Positions 46,568 to 57,027 of a stretch of DNA of 64,000 bases are shown here, one piece after another (positions within the stretch are counted from its first letter, which is position 1; each line of letters starts with the position of its first letter). The notes beneath the pieces were generated by a model that worked only from the letters and a program-made list of their open reading frames with translations, had not been told where the DNA came from and did no database searches. The DNA comes from Oceanihabitans sp. IOP_32 (lineage in GTDB: Bacteria > Bacteroidota > Bacteroidia > Flavobacteriales > Flavobacteriaceae): NCBI RefSeq assembly GCF_009498295.1, contig NZ_CP040813.1, positions 2,301,001 through 2,365,000 on the forward strand, read 5' to 3'. A program made the translations under genes and the position numbers.

Positions 46568-47185
46568 TTAGCGTTTAGAGATTTCGTCACGAATATTTGC
46601 CGCAGCTTCATAGTCTTCATTAACAACAGCTTCTTCTAGCAATTTGTGGAGTTCTTCAAGAGATTTGTCTTTATAACTTTCTTTAGAAGTCTCGGTTCCC
46701 AATGGGTCGGTTAATACATCATCTTCTAACACACTTTCTAGATCTCCTTCTTCGGCCTCTTTTTTCGGATTCACTTTTAGATAAATACCGGCTTTGTCTA
46801 GAATGTTTTTGTAGGTAAAAATAGGTGCGTCAAATCGCAGGGCTAAAGCTATGGCATCGCTCGTTCTCGCATCGATAATTTCTTCAATTTTGTCGCGTTC
46901 GCAAATTAAACTCGAGTAGAATACACCATCAACAAGTTTGTGAATAATAACTTGTTTTACAATAATATCAAACCTTTCGGCGAAATTTTTGAATAAATCG
47001 TGAGTTAAAGGGCGCGGAGGTCGAATTTCTTTTTCTAAAGCAATTGCAATCGATTGTGCCTCGAAAGCGCCAATAACAATAGGGAGTTTGCGTTCACCGT
47101 CTACTTCATTTAAAATAAGTGCGTATGCACCATTTTGAGTTTGACTATAGGAAATACCTTTTATATTTAATCTTACTAGACTCAT
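46568..47185 (-). CDS. bifunctional nuclease family protein (DUF151) with UVR motif
   Basis: The 205-residue protein has the DUF151 domain over residues 1-140 (GISYSQTQNGAYALILNEVDGERKLPIVIGAFEAQSIA, RTSDAIALALRFDAPIFT). An acidic linker and a C-terminal UvrB/UvrC motif follow (LEELHKLLEEAVVNEDYEAAANIRDEI). Relatives include plant and bacterial bifunctional nucleases; the enzymatic role in bacteria is poorly known. It lies between etfA and the nucleoside transporter with 116 and 13 to 103 bp gaps, so it is possibly in one transcript. Confidence 0.88.
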   Translation of the reverse strand: MSLVRLNIKGISYSQTQNGAYALILNEVDGERKLPIVIGAFEAQSIAIALEKEIRPPRPLTHDLFKNFAERFDIIVKQVIIHKLVDGVFYSSLICERDKIEEIIDARTSDAIALALRFDAPIFTYKNILDKAGIYLKVNPKKEAEEGDLESVLEDDVLTDPLGTETSKESYKDKSLEELHKLLEEAVVNEDYEAAANIRDEISKR

Positions 47186-47301
47186 ACTCTATTTAAAAAC
47201 ACAAAGAACTGTTTAAATTAGGACTTAACCAACTGCGAAAGCAGATTTACGATGAAATACTAATTTTAACAGTTTTTGCTTATGCTATTATGACTGAAAA
47301 A

Positions 47302-48261
47302 TTATTGTTGTGCTTTAAAAGCTTTTAATTTTTCGATAAGTTGTGGTACAACCTCAAATGCATCACCAACTACACCGTAATCGGCTGCTTTAAAGAAAGG
47401 AGCTTCGGCATCTGTGTTAATTACAACTTTTACTTTAGAGGCGTTGATTCCGGCTAAATGTTGGATGGCTCCCGAAATACCAATAGCAATATAAAGATTT
47501 GCTGCTACGGGTTTACCAGTTTGTCCAACATGTTCGGCATGTGGTCTCCAGCCTAAATCTGATACGGGTTTAGAGCAGGCTGTTGCCGCACCTAAAACTT
47601 CCGCCAATTCTTCAATCATTCCCCAGTTTTCTGGTCCTTTTAAACCACGACCTGCAGAGACTACGGTCTCGGCGTCGGCAATGGTAACTTTATCGGTGGC
47701 TTTATCTACCGATTTTACCATAACTCCGGGATCTGGAATTGAAGGTGAAAACGCTTCCGCGGAAGCGTTACCAGCAGATTCTACTATTCCGAAAGCATTA
47801 TTTGAAACCGCAATGAGCTTCACATCAGAATCGATAGTGGTGCTGCTAAAGGCTTTGTTTGTAAAGGCTGTCCTTTTCACAGTAAATGGCGCTATACTTT
47901 CTGGCGCTTCGATAACATTAGAGGCAAAACCTGCGTTTAAGCCCACAGCTAATAGTGGTGCTAAATATTTGCTATCTGCACTAGAGCTAAGAATAACAAC
48001 TTGAGCATTTTCTTTTTCTGCAGCCTGCTTTAAAACATCTGCATAGCTCTTCGCATTAAAAGCATCTAATTTTGAGTCGCTTACATTTAAAACTTTATCG
48101 ACACCATATTTTCCTAGCGCAGAAGTGTCATTCACGTTTATAGCGACTGCTGTTACGGTAGTTTCTAATTGGTTTGCAACTGCTCTGGCGTAAGAGGCGA
48201 CTTCTAGAGCTGCTTTTTTAAAAGCACCTTTTTCCGATTCTGTATATACTAAAACTGACAT
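47302..48261 (-). CDS. etfA: electron transfer flavoprotein subunit alpha
   Basis: The 319-residue protein has the N-terminal ETF domain (VLVYTESEKGAFKKAALEVASYA) and the C-terminal FAD domain (VSAGRGLKGPENW, HVGQTGKPVAANLYIAIGISGAIQHLAGI). It pairs with EtfB to carry electrons from acyl-CoA dehydrogenases to the quinone pool. A linker near residues 160-170 (GNASAEAFS) is encoded by a perfect 20-bp palindrome. It lies 147 bp downstream of etfB. Confidence 0.95.
   Translation of the reverse strand: MSVLVYTESEKGAFKKAALEVASYARAVANQLETTVTAVAINVNDTSALGKYGVDKVLNVSDSKLDAFNAKSYADVLKQAAEKENAQVVILSSSADSKYLAPLLAVGLNAGFASNVIEAPESIAPFTVKRTAFTNKAFSSTTIDSDVKLIAVSNNAFGIVESAGNASAEAFSPSIPDPGVMVKSVDKATDKVTIADAETVVSAGRGLKGPENWGMIEELAEVLGAATACSKPVSDLGWRPHAEHVGQTGKPVAANLYIAIGISGAIQHLAGINASKVKVVINTDAEAPFFKAADYGVVGDAFEVVPQLIEKLKAFKAQQ
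47750..47769. repeat. 20-bp perfect palindrome inside etfA
   Basis: AACGCTTCCGCGGAAGCGTT is identical to its reverse complement and much more GC-rich than its surroundings. It encodes Asn-Ala-Ser-Ala-Glu-Ala in the linker between the two EtfA domains. Confidence 0.7.
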
Positions 48262-48407
48262 AAATATGTTTTTTTCCTCAGCTCAATCCCCATCTTACTG
48301 AGCGGGGCTTTGAGCTTGTTTGGGTTTTACTTAAATTATTATAATTGGTTTTTTAAACCGTATGCTTCCGCAATTATTACCCACGTTTGCAGGGGTTAGG
48401 GAGGCTT

Positions 48408-49154
48408 TTAAATGACCTTAGCCTCATTGTGAAGCAAGTTAATAAGCTCGTCTAAATTATCTGGGTCTATAAGAGTCACTGCACCTTTTGGTGTCGGTTT
48501 TTCAAACTTTATCGCAGTTGTTTTTGCTTTGGCTTCAACAGGTTCAACAACGCTTAAGGGTTTTTTACGTGCCATCATAATTCCTCGCATATTGGGGATA
48601 CGTAAATCACTTTCTTCTACCAAACCTTTTTGTCCGCCAATAACTAACGGAAAGGATGTTGTTACTGTTTCTTTACCGCCGTCAATCTCTCGAACTGCCG
48701 TAACCGTGGTGTTGTCTACTTCAATATTAATACAGGTGTTTACAAAATTGGCACCTGTTAAACTGGCAAGCATACCTGGAACCATACCACCGTTATAGTC
48801 GATAGATTCACGACCGGCAATAACCAAATCGTAAGCACCATCTTGAACCACTTTTGCTAACTGCTTAGCCACTTGAAAACCATCTAAGGCCGGTGTGTTT
48901 ACTCGTATTGCACTATCGGCACCAATAGCCAAGGCTTTGCGAAGAGTAGGTTCGGTTTCTGCACCGCCAACACTTACAACATCTACTGTAGCGCCTTGTT
49001 TTTCTTTAAACCACATGGCTCTGGTTAATCCAAACTCATCATTTGGGTTAATTACAAATTGCACACCAGTAGTGTCAAAATTAGAATGGTCATCTGTAAA
49101 ATTAATTTTTGATGTCGTGTCGGGAACATGACTTATACACACTAAAATTTTCAT
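48408..49154 (-). CDS. etfB: electron transfer flavoprotein subunit beta
   Basis: The 248-residue protein begins MKILVCISHVPDTTSKINF. It has the family motif region INPNDEFGLTRAMWFKE, the AMP-binding DLVIAGRESIDYNGGMVPGMLA, and RIPNMRGIMMARKKPL. It is the partner of EtfA. It is divergent from pdhB. The 146-bp gap to etfA includes a terminal-like stretch but no clear terminator. Confidence 0.95.
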   Translation of the reverse strand: MKILVCISHVPDTTSKINFTDDHSNFDTTGVQFVINPNDEFGLTRAMWFKEKQGATVDVVSVGGAETEPTLRKALAIGADSAIRVNTPALDGFQVAKQLAKVVQDGAYDLVIAGRESIDYNGGMVPGMLASLTGANFVNTCINIEVDNTTVTAVREIDGGKETVTTSFPLVIGGQKGLVEESDLRIPNMRGIMMARKKPLSVVEPVEAKAKTTAIKFEKPTPKGAVTLIDPDNLDELINLLHNEAKVI

Positions 49155-49279
49155 ATATTTAAATGTTTAACTATATTATTCTTTCAGTTTACGAAGTTAA
49201 TTATTTTATTTTGAATATATGCTATGCATGCATAATAAATTTTAAACCATGCTTTAATTAAAGTGTTCTATATTATTGT

Positions 49280-49287
49280 TATTTTTG
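49280..49287 (+). promoter_or_regulatory. Bacteroidota -7 promoter element of pdhB
   Basis: TATTTTTG matches TAnnTTTG, 25 bp before the pdhB ATG at 49312. This rules out the longer frame beginning at 49276. Confidence 0.5.
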
Positions 49288-49311
49288 CAACTCGATTTAA
49301 AAATTATATCC

Positions 49312-50289
49312 ATGAAAACCATCCAATTTAGAGAGGCCATTTGTGAAGCCATGAGTGAAGAAATGCGTAGAGACGAAAGCATTTATTTAATGGGTGAAGA
49401 GGTGGCAGAATACAACGGGGCTTACAAGGCCTCTAAAGGTATGCTTGACGAGTTTGGCCCAAAACGTGTTATCGATACTCCTATTGCGGAGTTGGGTTTT
49501 TCTGGAGTCGCCATAGGTTCGACCATGACGGGAAATAGGCCAATTGTAGAATTTATGACCTTTAATTTCTCTTTAGTGGGGATTGATCAAATTATAAATA
49601 ACGCGGCCAAAATTAGGCAAATGTCTGGTGGTCAATTTAACTGTCCTATTGTTTTTCGTGGCCCAACGGCCTCTGCAGGGCAATTAGGCGCAACGCATTC
49701 TCAGGCTTTTGAAAGTTGGTTTGCGAATACCCCAGGTTTAAAAGTGGTGGTACCGTCTAACCCATACGATGCGAAAGGTTTATTAAAAGCGGCCATTCGT
49801 GACGACGATCCTGTTATTTTTATGGAAAGTGAGCAAATGTATGGCGATAAAGGGGAGGTGCCAGATGGCGAATATATTTTACCTCTTGGGGTTGCCGATA
49901 TTAAGCGCGAAGGAACAGATGTTACCATAGTATCTTTCGGGAAAATTATAAAAGAAGCTTATAAAGCCGCCGATGAGTTAGCGAAAGAAGGGATTTCTTG
50001 CGAAATTATCGATTTGCGTACCGTACGTCCTATGGACAGAACGGCCATAATAGAGTCGGTTAAAAAAACCAACAGGTTGGTGGTATTGGAAGAAGCCTGG
50101 CCTTTTGGAAATGTGGCTACAGAAATCACCTATTTGGTGCAATCTGAAGCTTTCGATTATTTAGATGCCCCTATTGAAAGAATTAATACTGCCGATACGC
50201 CAGCACCTTATTCTCCAGTTTTATTAAAAGAATGGTTACCAGATTACACCTCTGTTATCAAGGCTGTTAAGAAGGTGATGTACATATAA
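49312..50289 (+). CDS. pdhB: pyruvate dehydrogenase E1 component subunit beta
   Basis: From ATG 49312 the protein has 325 residues: MKTIQFREAICEAMSEEM, GEEVAEYNGAYKASKGM, PIAELGFSGVAIG, the thiamine-pyrophosphate region EFMTFNFSLVGIDQIINNAAK, and the transketolase C-domain LEEAWPFGNVATEI. It decarboxylates pyruvate together with an E1-alpha subunit that is not in the window. The frame extends to 49276 but that would overlap the promoter. Confidence 0.93.
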   Translation: MKTIQFREAICEAMSEEMRRDESIYLMGEEVAEYNGAYKASKGMLDEFGPKRVIDTPIAELGFSGVAIGSTMTGNRPIVEFMTFNFSLVGIDQIINNAAKIRQMSGGQFNCPIVFRGPTASAGQLGATHSQAFESWFANTPGLKVVVPSNPYDAKGLLKAAIRDDDPVIFMESEQMYGDKGEVPDGEYILPLGVADIKREGTDVTIVSFGKIIKEAYKAADELAKEGISCEIIDLRTVRPMDRTAIIESVKKTNRLVVLEEAWPFGNVATEITYLVQSEAFDYLDAPIERINTADTPAPYSPVLLKEWLPDYTSVIKAVKKVMYI

Positions 50290-50349
50290 ATATTTATTTA
50301 CACGTTATATAAACTTCATTTGCATGATTGTTGATGAAGTTTTTTTATT

Positions 50350-52865
50350 ATGAATATAAAATTAGTCATTGTCCTTTATAGCTTCGGAATTATTTCTGCC
50401 CTAGCCCAAACGAAAGTAAGTGGTCATGTATTCGACGAATTTAACGAACCAGTGGCCTTTGCTAATGTTGTATTTAAAAATTCTTCAGAAGGTACGATCA
50501 CAGACGAGAATGGTAAATTCTATTTAGAGTCTAACGAGACTTGGTCTGTATTAAGTGTTTCTTTTATGGGGTACGAAACCATCGAAATGCCTTTAACCAA
50601 AAAAGTAAATTATAATTTAAAATTTATTTTAAAAGAAGAAGCTGCTCAACTTGACGCCGTACTCATTGTTACTGGAAAACAGCCTAAAAAAAATAATCCG
50701 GCCATCGATTTACTTCGGAAAATCTGGGCGCATAAACGCAAAAATGGTTTAAATCTTTTTAAGCAATACGAGTACGATAAATACGAGAAAGTACAATTTG
50801 ATCTCAATACCATCGATAGTGCCTTAATTAAAAGTAAGCTCTTTAGAGGTATGGAATTTGTGTTTAAAGAGGTCGATACCTCACGGGTTACAGGTAAAAC
50901 TTACTTGCCCATTTTTATTAACGAAGCCGTATCTAAAGTTTATGGTGACAATGTGTTAAAAAAAGAAAAAACAGATTTACAAGGCAACAAGAACTCTGGG
51001 TTTAGCAACAATCAAATTATTATAGATTTTATTGGCGATTTATATTCCGACTATAATGTTTACGATAATTACCTCAAATTTTTTGATAAGAGCTTTGTAA
51101 GTCCGCTTTCAAGAACCGGAATTAACACCTATAACTACGTATTGTCCGATAGTGCTTTTATAGATAATAAATGGTGTTATAATATTGTGTATTACCCACG
51201 ACGTAAAAACGAACTGACATTTAAAGGCGATTTTTGGGTGGCCGATACTACTTATGCTATAAAAGAAATTAATTTGCAAGCCTCAAAAAGTGCCAATATA
51301 AACTGGGTAAAAGATATATATATCGAACAAGAATTTGAGGTTTTAAACGATTCCATATTTCTTGTAAAACGGGATTATATGATGTCTGATTTTGCCCTGC
51401 GTAAAAAAGAAAAATCGCGAGGTGTTTACGGCAGGCGTACAACATTATACAGTAATTATAAGTTTGATATTGAAAAGGATAAAAAATTCTACGACCGCGA
51501 AGTTTATAATTACGATAAAGATATTTACAACAGAGACGATGCTTTTTGGGCGGCAAAACGATTGGAAGATTTAAATAAAAATGAGCAGGGTGTTTATAAA
51601 ATGTTAGACACCTTAAAAACAGTAAAAAAGTTTAAACGCCTCTATAGTTTAGGTAGTATTTTAGCTTCGGGTTACATCGAGTTTAATACCTTGCCTTTAG
51701 ATTATGGTTCTGTTTTCTCTACGTTTGGTTATAATGAGGTTGAAGGTTTGCGATTAAGAACAGGTCTACGTACTTATTTCGGGCAGAATGATTTATGGCG
51801 TTTAGAAGGTTTTCTGGCTTATGGTTTTGAAGACGATAAATTTAAGTACGGGATTTCTGGGAAATGGTTGCTAGACAAAAAAAGCAGATTTATTATATCT
51901 GGCGGAAACAGGCGAGATGTCGAGCAAATTGGTGCAAGTTTAACTACGAGCACAGATGTTTTAGGCCGTAGTTTAGCATCGTCATCTATAGTGGGTACAG
52001 GAACAAACGATAAATTAACCTCTATTAATTTAACTAGTTTTGCTGCCGAGTTAGAGCCTTGGCGGAATGTTATTTTTAGACTGGGTGCCAACTACCGTAC
52101 TTTAGAGTCGGCCTCACCAACTTTTAGTTTAGATTATGTAGATTTAGAATCGCCTACAGGTTATTTCTCGGAAATAAACCAATTTGAAACCACGTTTTCT
52201 TTTATCTTATTTCCCAAAGCGAAAAATGACGGGTTATGGTGTAGAACGCCGTACAGCAAACGATGATTTTGCGCGATTTTTTGCCCAAGTTAGTCGTGGT
52301 GAAGAAAATGTGATCAATAGTGATTTCGATTATACTAAACTTGCAATTTTCATATATAAAACCTTGGCAAATTGGTGGTTTTGGTAGACTTACTACCACT
52401 GTAGAGGCCGGTAAAACCTATGGAGAAGTGCCTTTAGGTTTGTTAAGTGCCATTCCGGGAAATCAATCGTACTTTTCAATTTATAATACGTTTTCTCAGT
52501 TAGATTATTACGAGTTTGTAAGCGATACCTACGCGTCATTTCATTTAGAGCATAATTTTAACGGCCGCTTATTTTCTAGAATTCCCTTTTTACGTAAATT
52601 TAATCTTCGTGAAATTGTTAGTATTCGCGGTGTTTGGGGTGAAATTTCTCAAGCCAATATTGATTTGAACACGACCAGCAACCCTAATAGTATTCCGTTA
52701 ATGGCACCAAGTAATAAACCGTATTACGAGTATGGTTTTGGTGTGGGAAATATTTTTAAAGTTTTTAGAGTGGACTTTAATTTTAGGGGCAATTATAAAG
52801 ATAAAGTTTTATACCCAGACGCACGTAAGTTTGGGGTTACTGGGACGTTTGGTTTTTATTTTTAG
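50350..52865 (+). pseudogene. DUF5686 / carboxypeptidase-regulatory-like outer-membrane protein, broken by two indels
   Basis: The signal peptide (to ISALAQ) is followed by a carboxypeptidase-regulatory-like domain (VSGHVFDEFNEPVAFANVVFKN, residues about 22-95) and a DUF5686 beta-barrel region. The first frame runs to SFILFPKAK and then into a wrong frame. The second frame continues MTGYGVERRTANDDFARFFA to DYTKL. The third continues QFSYIKPWQIGGFGRLTTT to the final GTFGFYF. The breaks fit one extra A in the run at 52222-52226 and one extra G at 52343. Removing both gives exactly 838 codons. As written, a 638-residue truncated barrel would be made. Real decay or sequence error is open. Confidence 0.85.
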
Positions 52866-53110
52866 GGGATTTGTTTTGGTGGTAATTGTTAAAGATCACC
52901 ATAGATTTGCCTTTATTTTTGGTCTGTCGCAAAGGCAAGATTAGGGATATAAAACTTTATATAATAAATTTTAGAATTATATATTGATTTTACGGGTTGT
53001 GTTTCTGTTTTTCAGGTGGTGATTACGGCATTTAAGGGCCTGAAATCTGCTATTAAAATACGAAATATAAAACAGGTAATTTTTAATGTCTAAAAACGAC
53101 CAAAATTTAG

Positions 53111-53141
53111 TTGTTAAATATTAAAGGGTTCAGTACATTTG
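53111..53141 (+). promoter_or_regulatory. promoter of ppa
   Basis: TTG at 53111-53113 and TACATTTG at 53134-53141 have 20-bp spacing, a very good Bacteroidota promoter 20 bp before the ATG. It shows that the longer frame starting at the TTG is not the gene start. Confidence 0.7.
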
Positions 53142-53161
53142 CAGCCCAAAATGGAATAAAT

Positions 53162-53689
53162 ATGAGTAAGGAAAAACCAATAACTTTTGATGTATTAATT
53201 GAGATACCAAAAGGGAGTAGAAATAAATACGAATACGATTTTAATTTACACAAAATTAGGTTTGATAGAATGTTGTTTTCTTCAATGATGTATCCTGGAG
53301 ACTACGGCTTTATCCCCGAGACCTTAGCTTTAGATCAAGACCCATTAGATGTGCTAGTATTGGGCTCAGAGCCAACCTATCCTATGGTAGTCATGGAGGT
53401 TAGACCTATTGGGGTTTTCCATATGACAGATGAAAAAGGACCAGATGAGAAAATTATATGCGTTCCTGTATCCGATCCGCTTTGGTGCGACAGTAAAGAT
53501 TTGTCGGACTTAACACCACACAGATTAAAAGAGATTGAGCACTTTTTTCAAGTATATAAGGACTTAGAAGAGAAAAAAGTAGATGTTGGTGGTTTTGGAA
53601 ATGCAGCCGCAGCAATAGAAATTTATCATAAATGTGTGGAGCGTTATAAAAATAGCGACCATAAAAAAAACGGAGATTTTAAGATTTAA
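53162..53689 (+). CDS. ppa: inorganic pyrophosphatase (family I, soluble)
   Basis: The protein has 175 residues from ATG 53162. It has EIPKGSRNKYEYDF, the metal-binding motif YPGDYGFIPETLALDQDPLDVLVL with its three aspartates, and IEHFFQVYKDLEEKKVDVGGF. It hydrolyses pyrophosphate to phosphate in the cytoplasm. The membrane pyrophosphatase gene follows after a terminator, so the cell has both ways of consuming pyrophosphate side by side. Confidence 0.95.
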   Translation: MSKEKPITFDVLIEIPKGSRNKYEYDFNLHKIRFDRMLFSSMMYPGDYGFIPETLALDQDPLDVLVLGSEPTYPMVVMEVRPIGVFHMTDEKGPDEKIICVPVSDPLWCDSKDLSDLTPHRLKEIEHFFQVYKDLEEKKVDVGGFGNAAAAIEIYHKCVERYKNSDHKKNGDFKI

Positions 53690-53710
53690 GTCAAGCTTAA
53701 AAATCGATAT

Positions 53711-53749
53711 AAAAAAAAAGCCATCTTATGTTTAAGGTGGCTTTTTTTA
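53711..53749 (+). terminator. terminator of ppa
   Basis: AAAGCCATCTTA and TAAGGTGGCTTT form a 12-bp stem with one G-T pair and a 4-base loop, followed by TTTTAT. It lies 30 bp after the stop. Confidence 0.88.
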
Positions 53750-53816
53750 TAACTCATATTTTACTATTTTTAGTTCCGTTAAAAAATTGTTAACTTAAAC
53801 TAACTTATGTATTAAT

Positions 53817-56177
53817 ATGGATTTAATTATAAAATTTTTACCAGTATTTGGTATTGTAGCGCTATTGTTTGTATTTATTAAAAGTGGCTGGGTTTCTAAA
53901 CAAGAAGTCGGAAATGCAAAGATGGCTCGAATTGCCAAAAATATTGCCGATGGCGCCATGGCATTTTTAAAGGCCGAATATAAAGTTTTAGCCGTTTTTG
54001 TTTTAGCTGTCGCCATCTTATTGTATTTTAAAGGCAGTTCAGAGATAGGGTCTAGCGGTATGGTTGCGGTGTCGTTTATTATTGGCGCTATTTGCTCGGC
54101 TTTAGCTGGGTTTATTGGTATGCGTGTGGCCACCAAAGCCAACGTAAGAACGACTCAAGCGGCAAGAACATCCTTAGGGCGTGCTTTAGAAGTGGCTTTC
54201 GCTGGTGGGGCTGTAATGGGTTTAGGTGTTGTGGGCTTGGGTATTTTGGGCTTAAGCGCCTTATTTATCATCTATCAAAACATTTGGCCTGGAGCAGATA
54301 ATTTAACCTTGGTTTTAAATGTGCTTTCTGGATTTTCTTTAGGCGCATCTTCTATAGCCTTATTTGCGCGTGTTGGTGGTGGTATTTATACGAAAGCTGC
54401 CGATGTTGGAGCCGATTTAGTGGGGAAAGTAGAGGCAGGTATTCCAGAAGATCACCCATTAAACCCAGCAACTATTGCAGATAATGTTGGCGATAATGTT
54501 GGCGATGTTGCTGGAATGGGTGCCGATTTATTCGAGTCGTATGTCGGATCCATTATAGGAACTATGGTTTTAGGTGCTTTTATATTTACACCCGATTTTA
54601 ATGGTTTGGGTGCCGTCTATTTGCCTTTAGTTCTTGGCGCTGTAGGAATTGTAATGTCTATTTTAGGAACCTTTTTTGTAAAAGTAAAAGATGGAGGAAA
54701 CCCGCAAACGGCATTAAACATTGGAGAGTTTGGCTCTGCTGGCCTAATGGTTATAGCATCTTACTTTATAATCCATGCCTTAATTCCTGAAACCGTAGAA
54801 GGCTTGCCTTATGGAGCTATGGGTGTCTTTTGGGCGACCATTGCTGGTCTTGTTGCAGGTTTGGGTGTTGGTAAAATTACCGAGTATTATACAGCTACTG
54901 GTAAAAAACCTGTCATGTCTATTGTAAAACAATCTGAAACAGGTGCGGCTACAAATATTATTGCAGGTTTAGGTGTGGGTATGATGTCTACCATGATTCC
55001 TATTCTTTTAATTGCTGCTGCGATTATGGTATCTCATCATTATGCTGGGTTATACGGTATTGCTATTGCAGCCGTAGGTATGTTAGCCAATACGGGTATT
55101 CAATTAGCGGTCGATGCTTATGGCCCAATATGTGATAACGCTGGAGGTATTGCTGAAATGGCAGAATTACCAAGTGAAGTGCGCGAACGCACCGATAAAT
55201 TGGATGCCGTTGGTAATACTACGGCAGCGGTTGGAAAAGGTTTTGCTATTGCGTCTGCGGCTTTAACAGCCTTGGCTTTATTTGCGGCATTTATGCAAAC
55301 CGCAGGAGTTCTTACTATTGATGTCTCGAAGCCAAGAATTATGGCTGGTTTATTAGTAGGAGGTATGCTACCTTTTGTATTCTCATCATTATCTATGAAT
55401 GCGGTTGGTCGTGCAGCTATGGCCATGATCGAGGAGGTACGTCGTCAATTTAGAGATATACCTGAGCTTAAAGCGGCTTTAGAGGTTATGAGAAAATATG
55501 ATTCTGATATGTCAAAGGCTTCAGATGCGGACAGAAAAATATTTGATGCTGCCGATGGCGTTGCAGATTATGGGAAATGTATCGATATTTCAACCAAAGC
55601 ATCGATTAAAGAAATGGTTTTACCTGGTTTATTAGCAATTGTGGTACCAGTAGCCGTTGGTTTTATTGGCGGAGCCGAAATGCTTGGCGGTTTACTTGCG
55701 GGTGTTACTACTTGTGGTGTATTAATGGCTATTTTTCAATCGAATGCTGGTGGTGCCTGGGATAATGCAAAAAAAACTATCGAAGAAGAAGGTAGAAAAG
55801 GAACCGATGCTCATAAAGCGGCTGTTGTAGGAGATACCGTTGGAGATCCTTTTAAAGACACCTCGGGACCTTCATTAAACATTTTATTAAAATTAATGAG
55901 TGTTGTAGCCTTGGTTATTGCGCCTAGTATCGCGATGACTGCCGATGGTGTTGCTGCTTATACAGATGAAAAACAAGGAACTGAACTGGTTACTCAAAAT
56001 GTTTCAAAAGAAATTAAAGTTGAAATGAATGAGGTTGCAGAGGGCGTTTTTAAAGCTGTTGTAACCACAGTTATCGAAGATAATGGTGAGAAATATACGA
56101 ACTACGTAACTTTTGAAGGTACTGAGTTAGAAGTTGAAAAAGCGGTTTTAAATTATAAGAACGAAGAACGTAGCTAA
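53817..56177 (+). CDS. hppA: membrane-bound ion-pumping pyrophosphatase
   Basis: The 786-residue protein has about 16 transmembrane helices. Core motifs are [45 protein letters not shown] and [21 protein letters not shown]. At the site that distinguishes subfamilies the sequence is [10 protein letters not shown] (Ala, not Lys), pointing to the K+-dependent class; whether it pumps Na+, H+ or both is not decided here. The C-terminus carries an extra soluble tail of about 65 residues (from [10 protein letters not shown]). It couples pyrophosphate hydrolysis to ion export. A terminator follows. Confidence 0.95.
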   Translation: MDLIIKFLPVFGIVALLFVFIKSGWVSKQEVGNAKMARIAKNIADGAMAFLKAEYKVLAVFVLAVAILLYFKGSSEIGSSGMVAVSFIIGAICSALAGFIGMRVATKANVRTTQAARTSLGRALEVAFAGGAVMGLGVVGLGILGLSALFIIYQNIWPGADNLTLVLNVLSGFSLGASSIALFARVGGGIYTKAADVGADLVGKVEAGIPEDHPLNPATIADNVGDNVGDVAGMGADLFESYVGSIIGTMVLGAFIFTPDFNGLGAVYLPLVLGAVGIVMSILGTFFVKVKDGGNPQTALNIGEFGSAGLMVIASYFIIHALIPETVEGLPYGAMGVFWATIAGLVAGLGVGKITEYYTATGKKPVMSIVKQSETGAATNIIAGLGVGMMSTMIPILLIAAAIMVSHHYAGLYGIAIAAVGMLANTGIQLAVDAYGPICDNAGGIAEMAELPSEVRERTDKLDAVGNTTAAVGKGFAIASAALTALALFAAFMQTAGVLTIDVSKPRIMAGLLVGGMLPFVFSSLSMNAVGRAAMAMIEEVRRQFRDIPELKAALEVMRKYDSDMSKASDADRKIFDAADGVADYGKCIDISTKASIKEMVLPGLLAIVVPVAVGFIGGAEMLGGLLAGVTTCGVLMAIFQSNAGGAWDNAKKTIEEEGRKGTDAHKAAVVGDTVGDPFKDTSGPSLNILLKLMSVVALVIAPSIAMTADGVAAYTDEKQGTELVTQNVSKEIKVEMNEVAEGVFKAVVTTVIEDNGEKYTNYVTFEGTELEVEKAVLNYKNEERS

Positions 56178-56197
56178 ATAAAGCTAAATTATAAACT

Positions 56198-56231
56198 AAA
56201 CACCCAGACGTAATCGTGTGGGTGTTTTTTT
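56198..56231 (+). terminator. terminator of hppA
   Basis: AAACACCCA and TGGGTGTTT form a 9-bp stem around GACGTAATCGTG, followed by a T-run, 20 bp after the stop. Confidence 0.88.
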
Positions 56232-56412
56232 ATAGAAAGTGTTTGGTGGTATACATTAAAGCTTAAAACAACGAAATTGCACGGCCGTTAACTCAGTTGT
56301 CAAGAACTTTTAAACGATGGTAATTTCGCAAGAGTACCAAATGCTCGATTAAGGGTCTCATAACAACTTAATTTTTAAATGTTTTATTGTTTTTTGTTTT
56401 TATGAAGACAGG

Positions 56413-57027
56413 TTAAAAAAGACCGTGAATTTCGGCTTCAACCTTGTTAATAATACTCCCTAAATCTTCAGGATTAGCCACAAAGTCGAGTTTATCGACA
56501 TCTATAACCAGTAAATTACCTCTATCGTATGTCGAAATCCAAGCCTCGTAACGTTCGTTTAAACGGCTTAAGTAATCAATACTAATGGAGTTTTCATAAT
56601 CGCGACCTCGTTTATGAATTTGTTCAACCAAATTAGAAATAGAACTACGTAAATAAATAAGTAAATCTGGCCCTTTAACAAACGATTCCATAAGTTGAAA
56701 AAGCGACGAGTAGTTTTCGAAATCACGGTTGGTCATTAAACCCATAGCATGCAAATTGGGTGCAAAAATATGGGCGTCTTCGTAAATGGTTCTATCTTGA
56801 ATAATATCTTTACCGCTTTCGCGAATTTGAGATACTTGTCGGAATCTACTATTTAAAAAATACACTTGTAAATTAAAACTCCAACGTTCCATTTGGTTGT
56901 AAAAATCGTCTAAATACGGATTGTCTACAACGTCTTCAAGTTGGGCCTCCCAATTGTAGTGTTTAGCTAATAATTTTGTTAGCGTTGTTTTTCCAGCGCC
57001 AATATTTCCTGCAATTGCAACATGCAT
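56413..57027 (-). CDS. deoxynucleoside kinase
   Basis: The 204-residue protein has P-loop GNIGAGKTT at residues 7-15, LEDVVDNPYLDDFYNQMERWSFNLQVYFLNSRF, the DRTIYEDAHIF motif with catalytic Glu/Asp-Arg, and lid RGRDYENSI. It phosphorylates deoxynucleosides (dA/dG or dC type not resolved) in salvage. It is a paralogue of the C-terminal half of the FolK fusion at 17824-18951. It is a single gene on the minus strand. Confidence 0.92.
   Translation of the reverse strand: MHVAIAGNIGAGKTTLTKLLAKHYNWEAQLEDVVDNPYLDDFYNQMERWSFNLQVYFLNSRFRQVSQIRESGKDIIQDRTIYEDAHIFAPNLHAMGLMTNRDFENYSSLFQLMESFVKGPDLLIYLRSSISNLVEQIHKRGRDYENSISIDYLSRLNERYEAWISTYDRGNLLVIDVDKLDFVANPEDLGSIINKVEAEIHGLF

Noticed and set aside
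49276-49311. Longer N-terminus for PdhB
   Set aside because: It would begin upstream of and include the -7 promoter element TATTTTTG at 49280-49287; the family start is MKTIQF at 49312.
53111-53161. Longer N-terminus for the soluble pyrophosphatase
   Set aside because: The TTG that would start it is the -33 box of a near-perfect promoter; the ATG at 53162 gives the family length.
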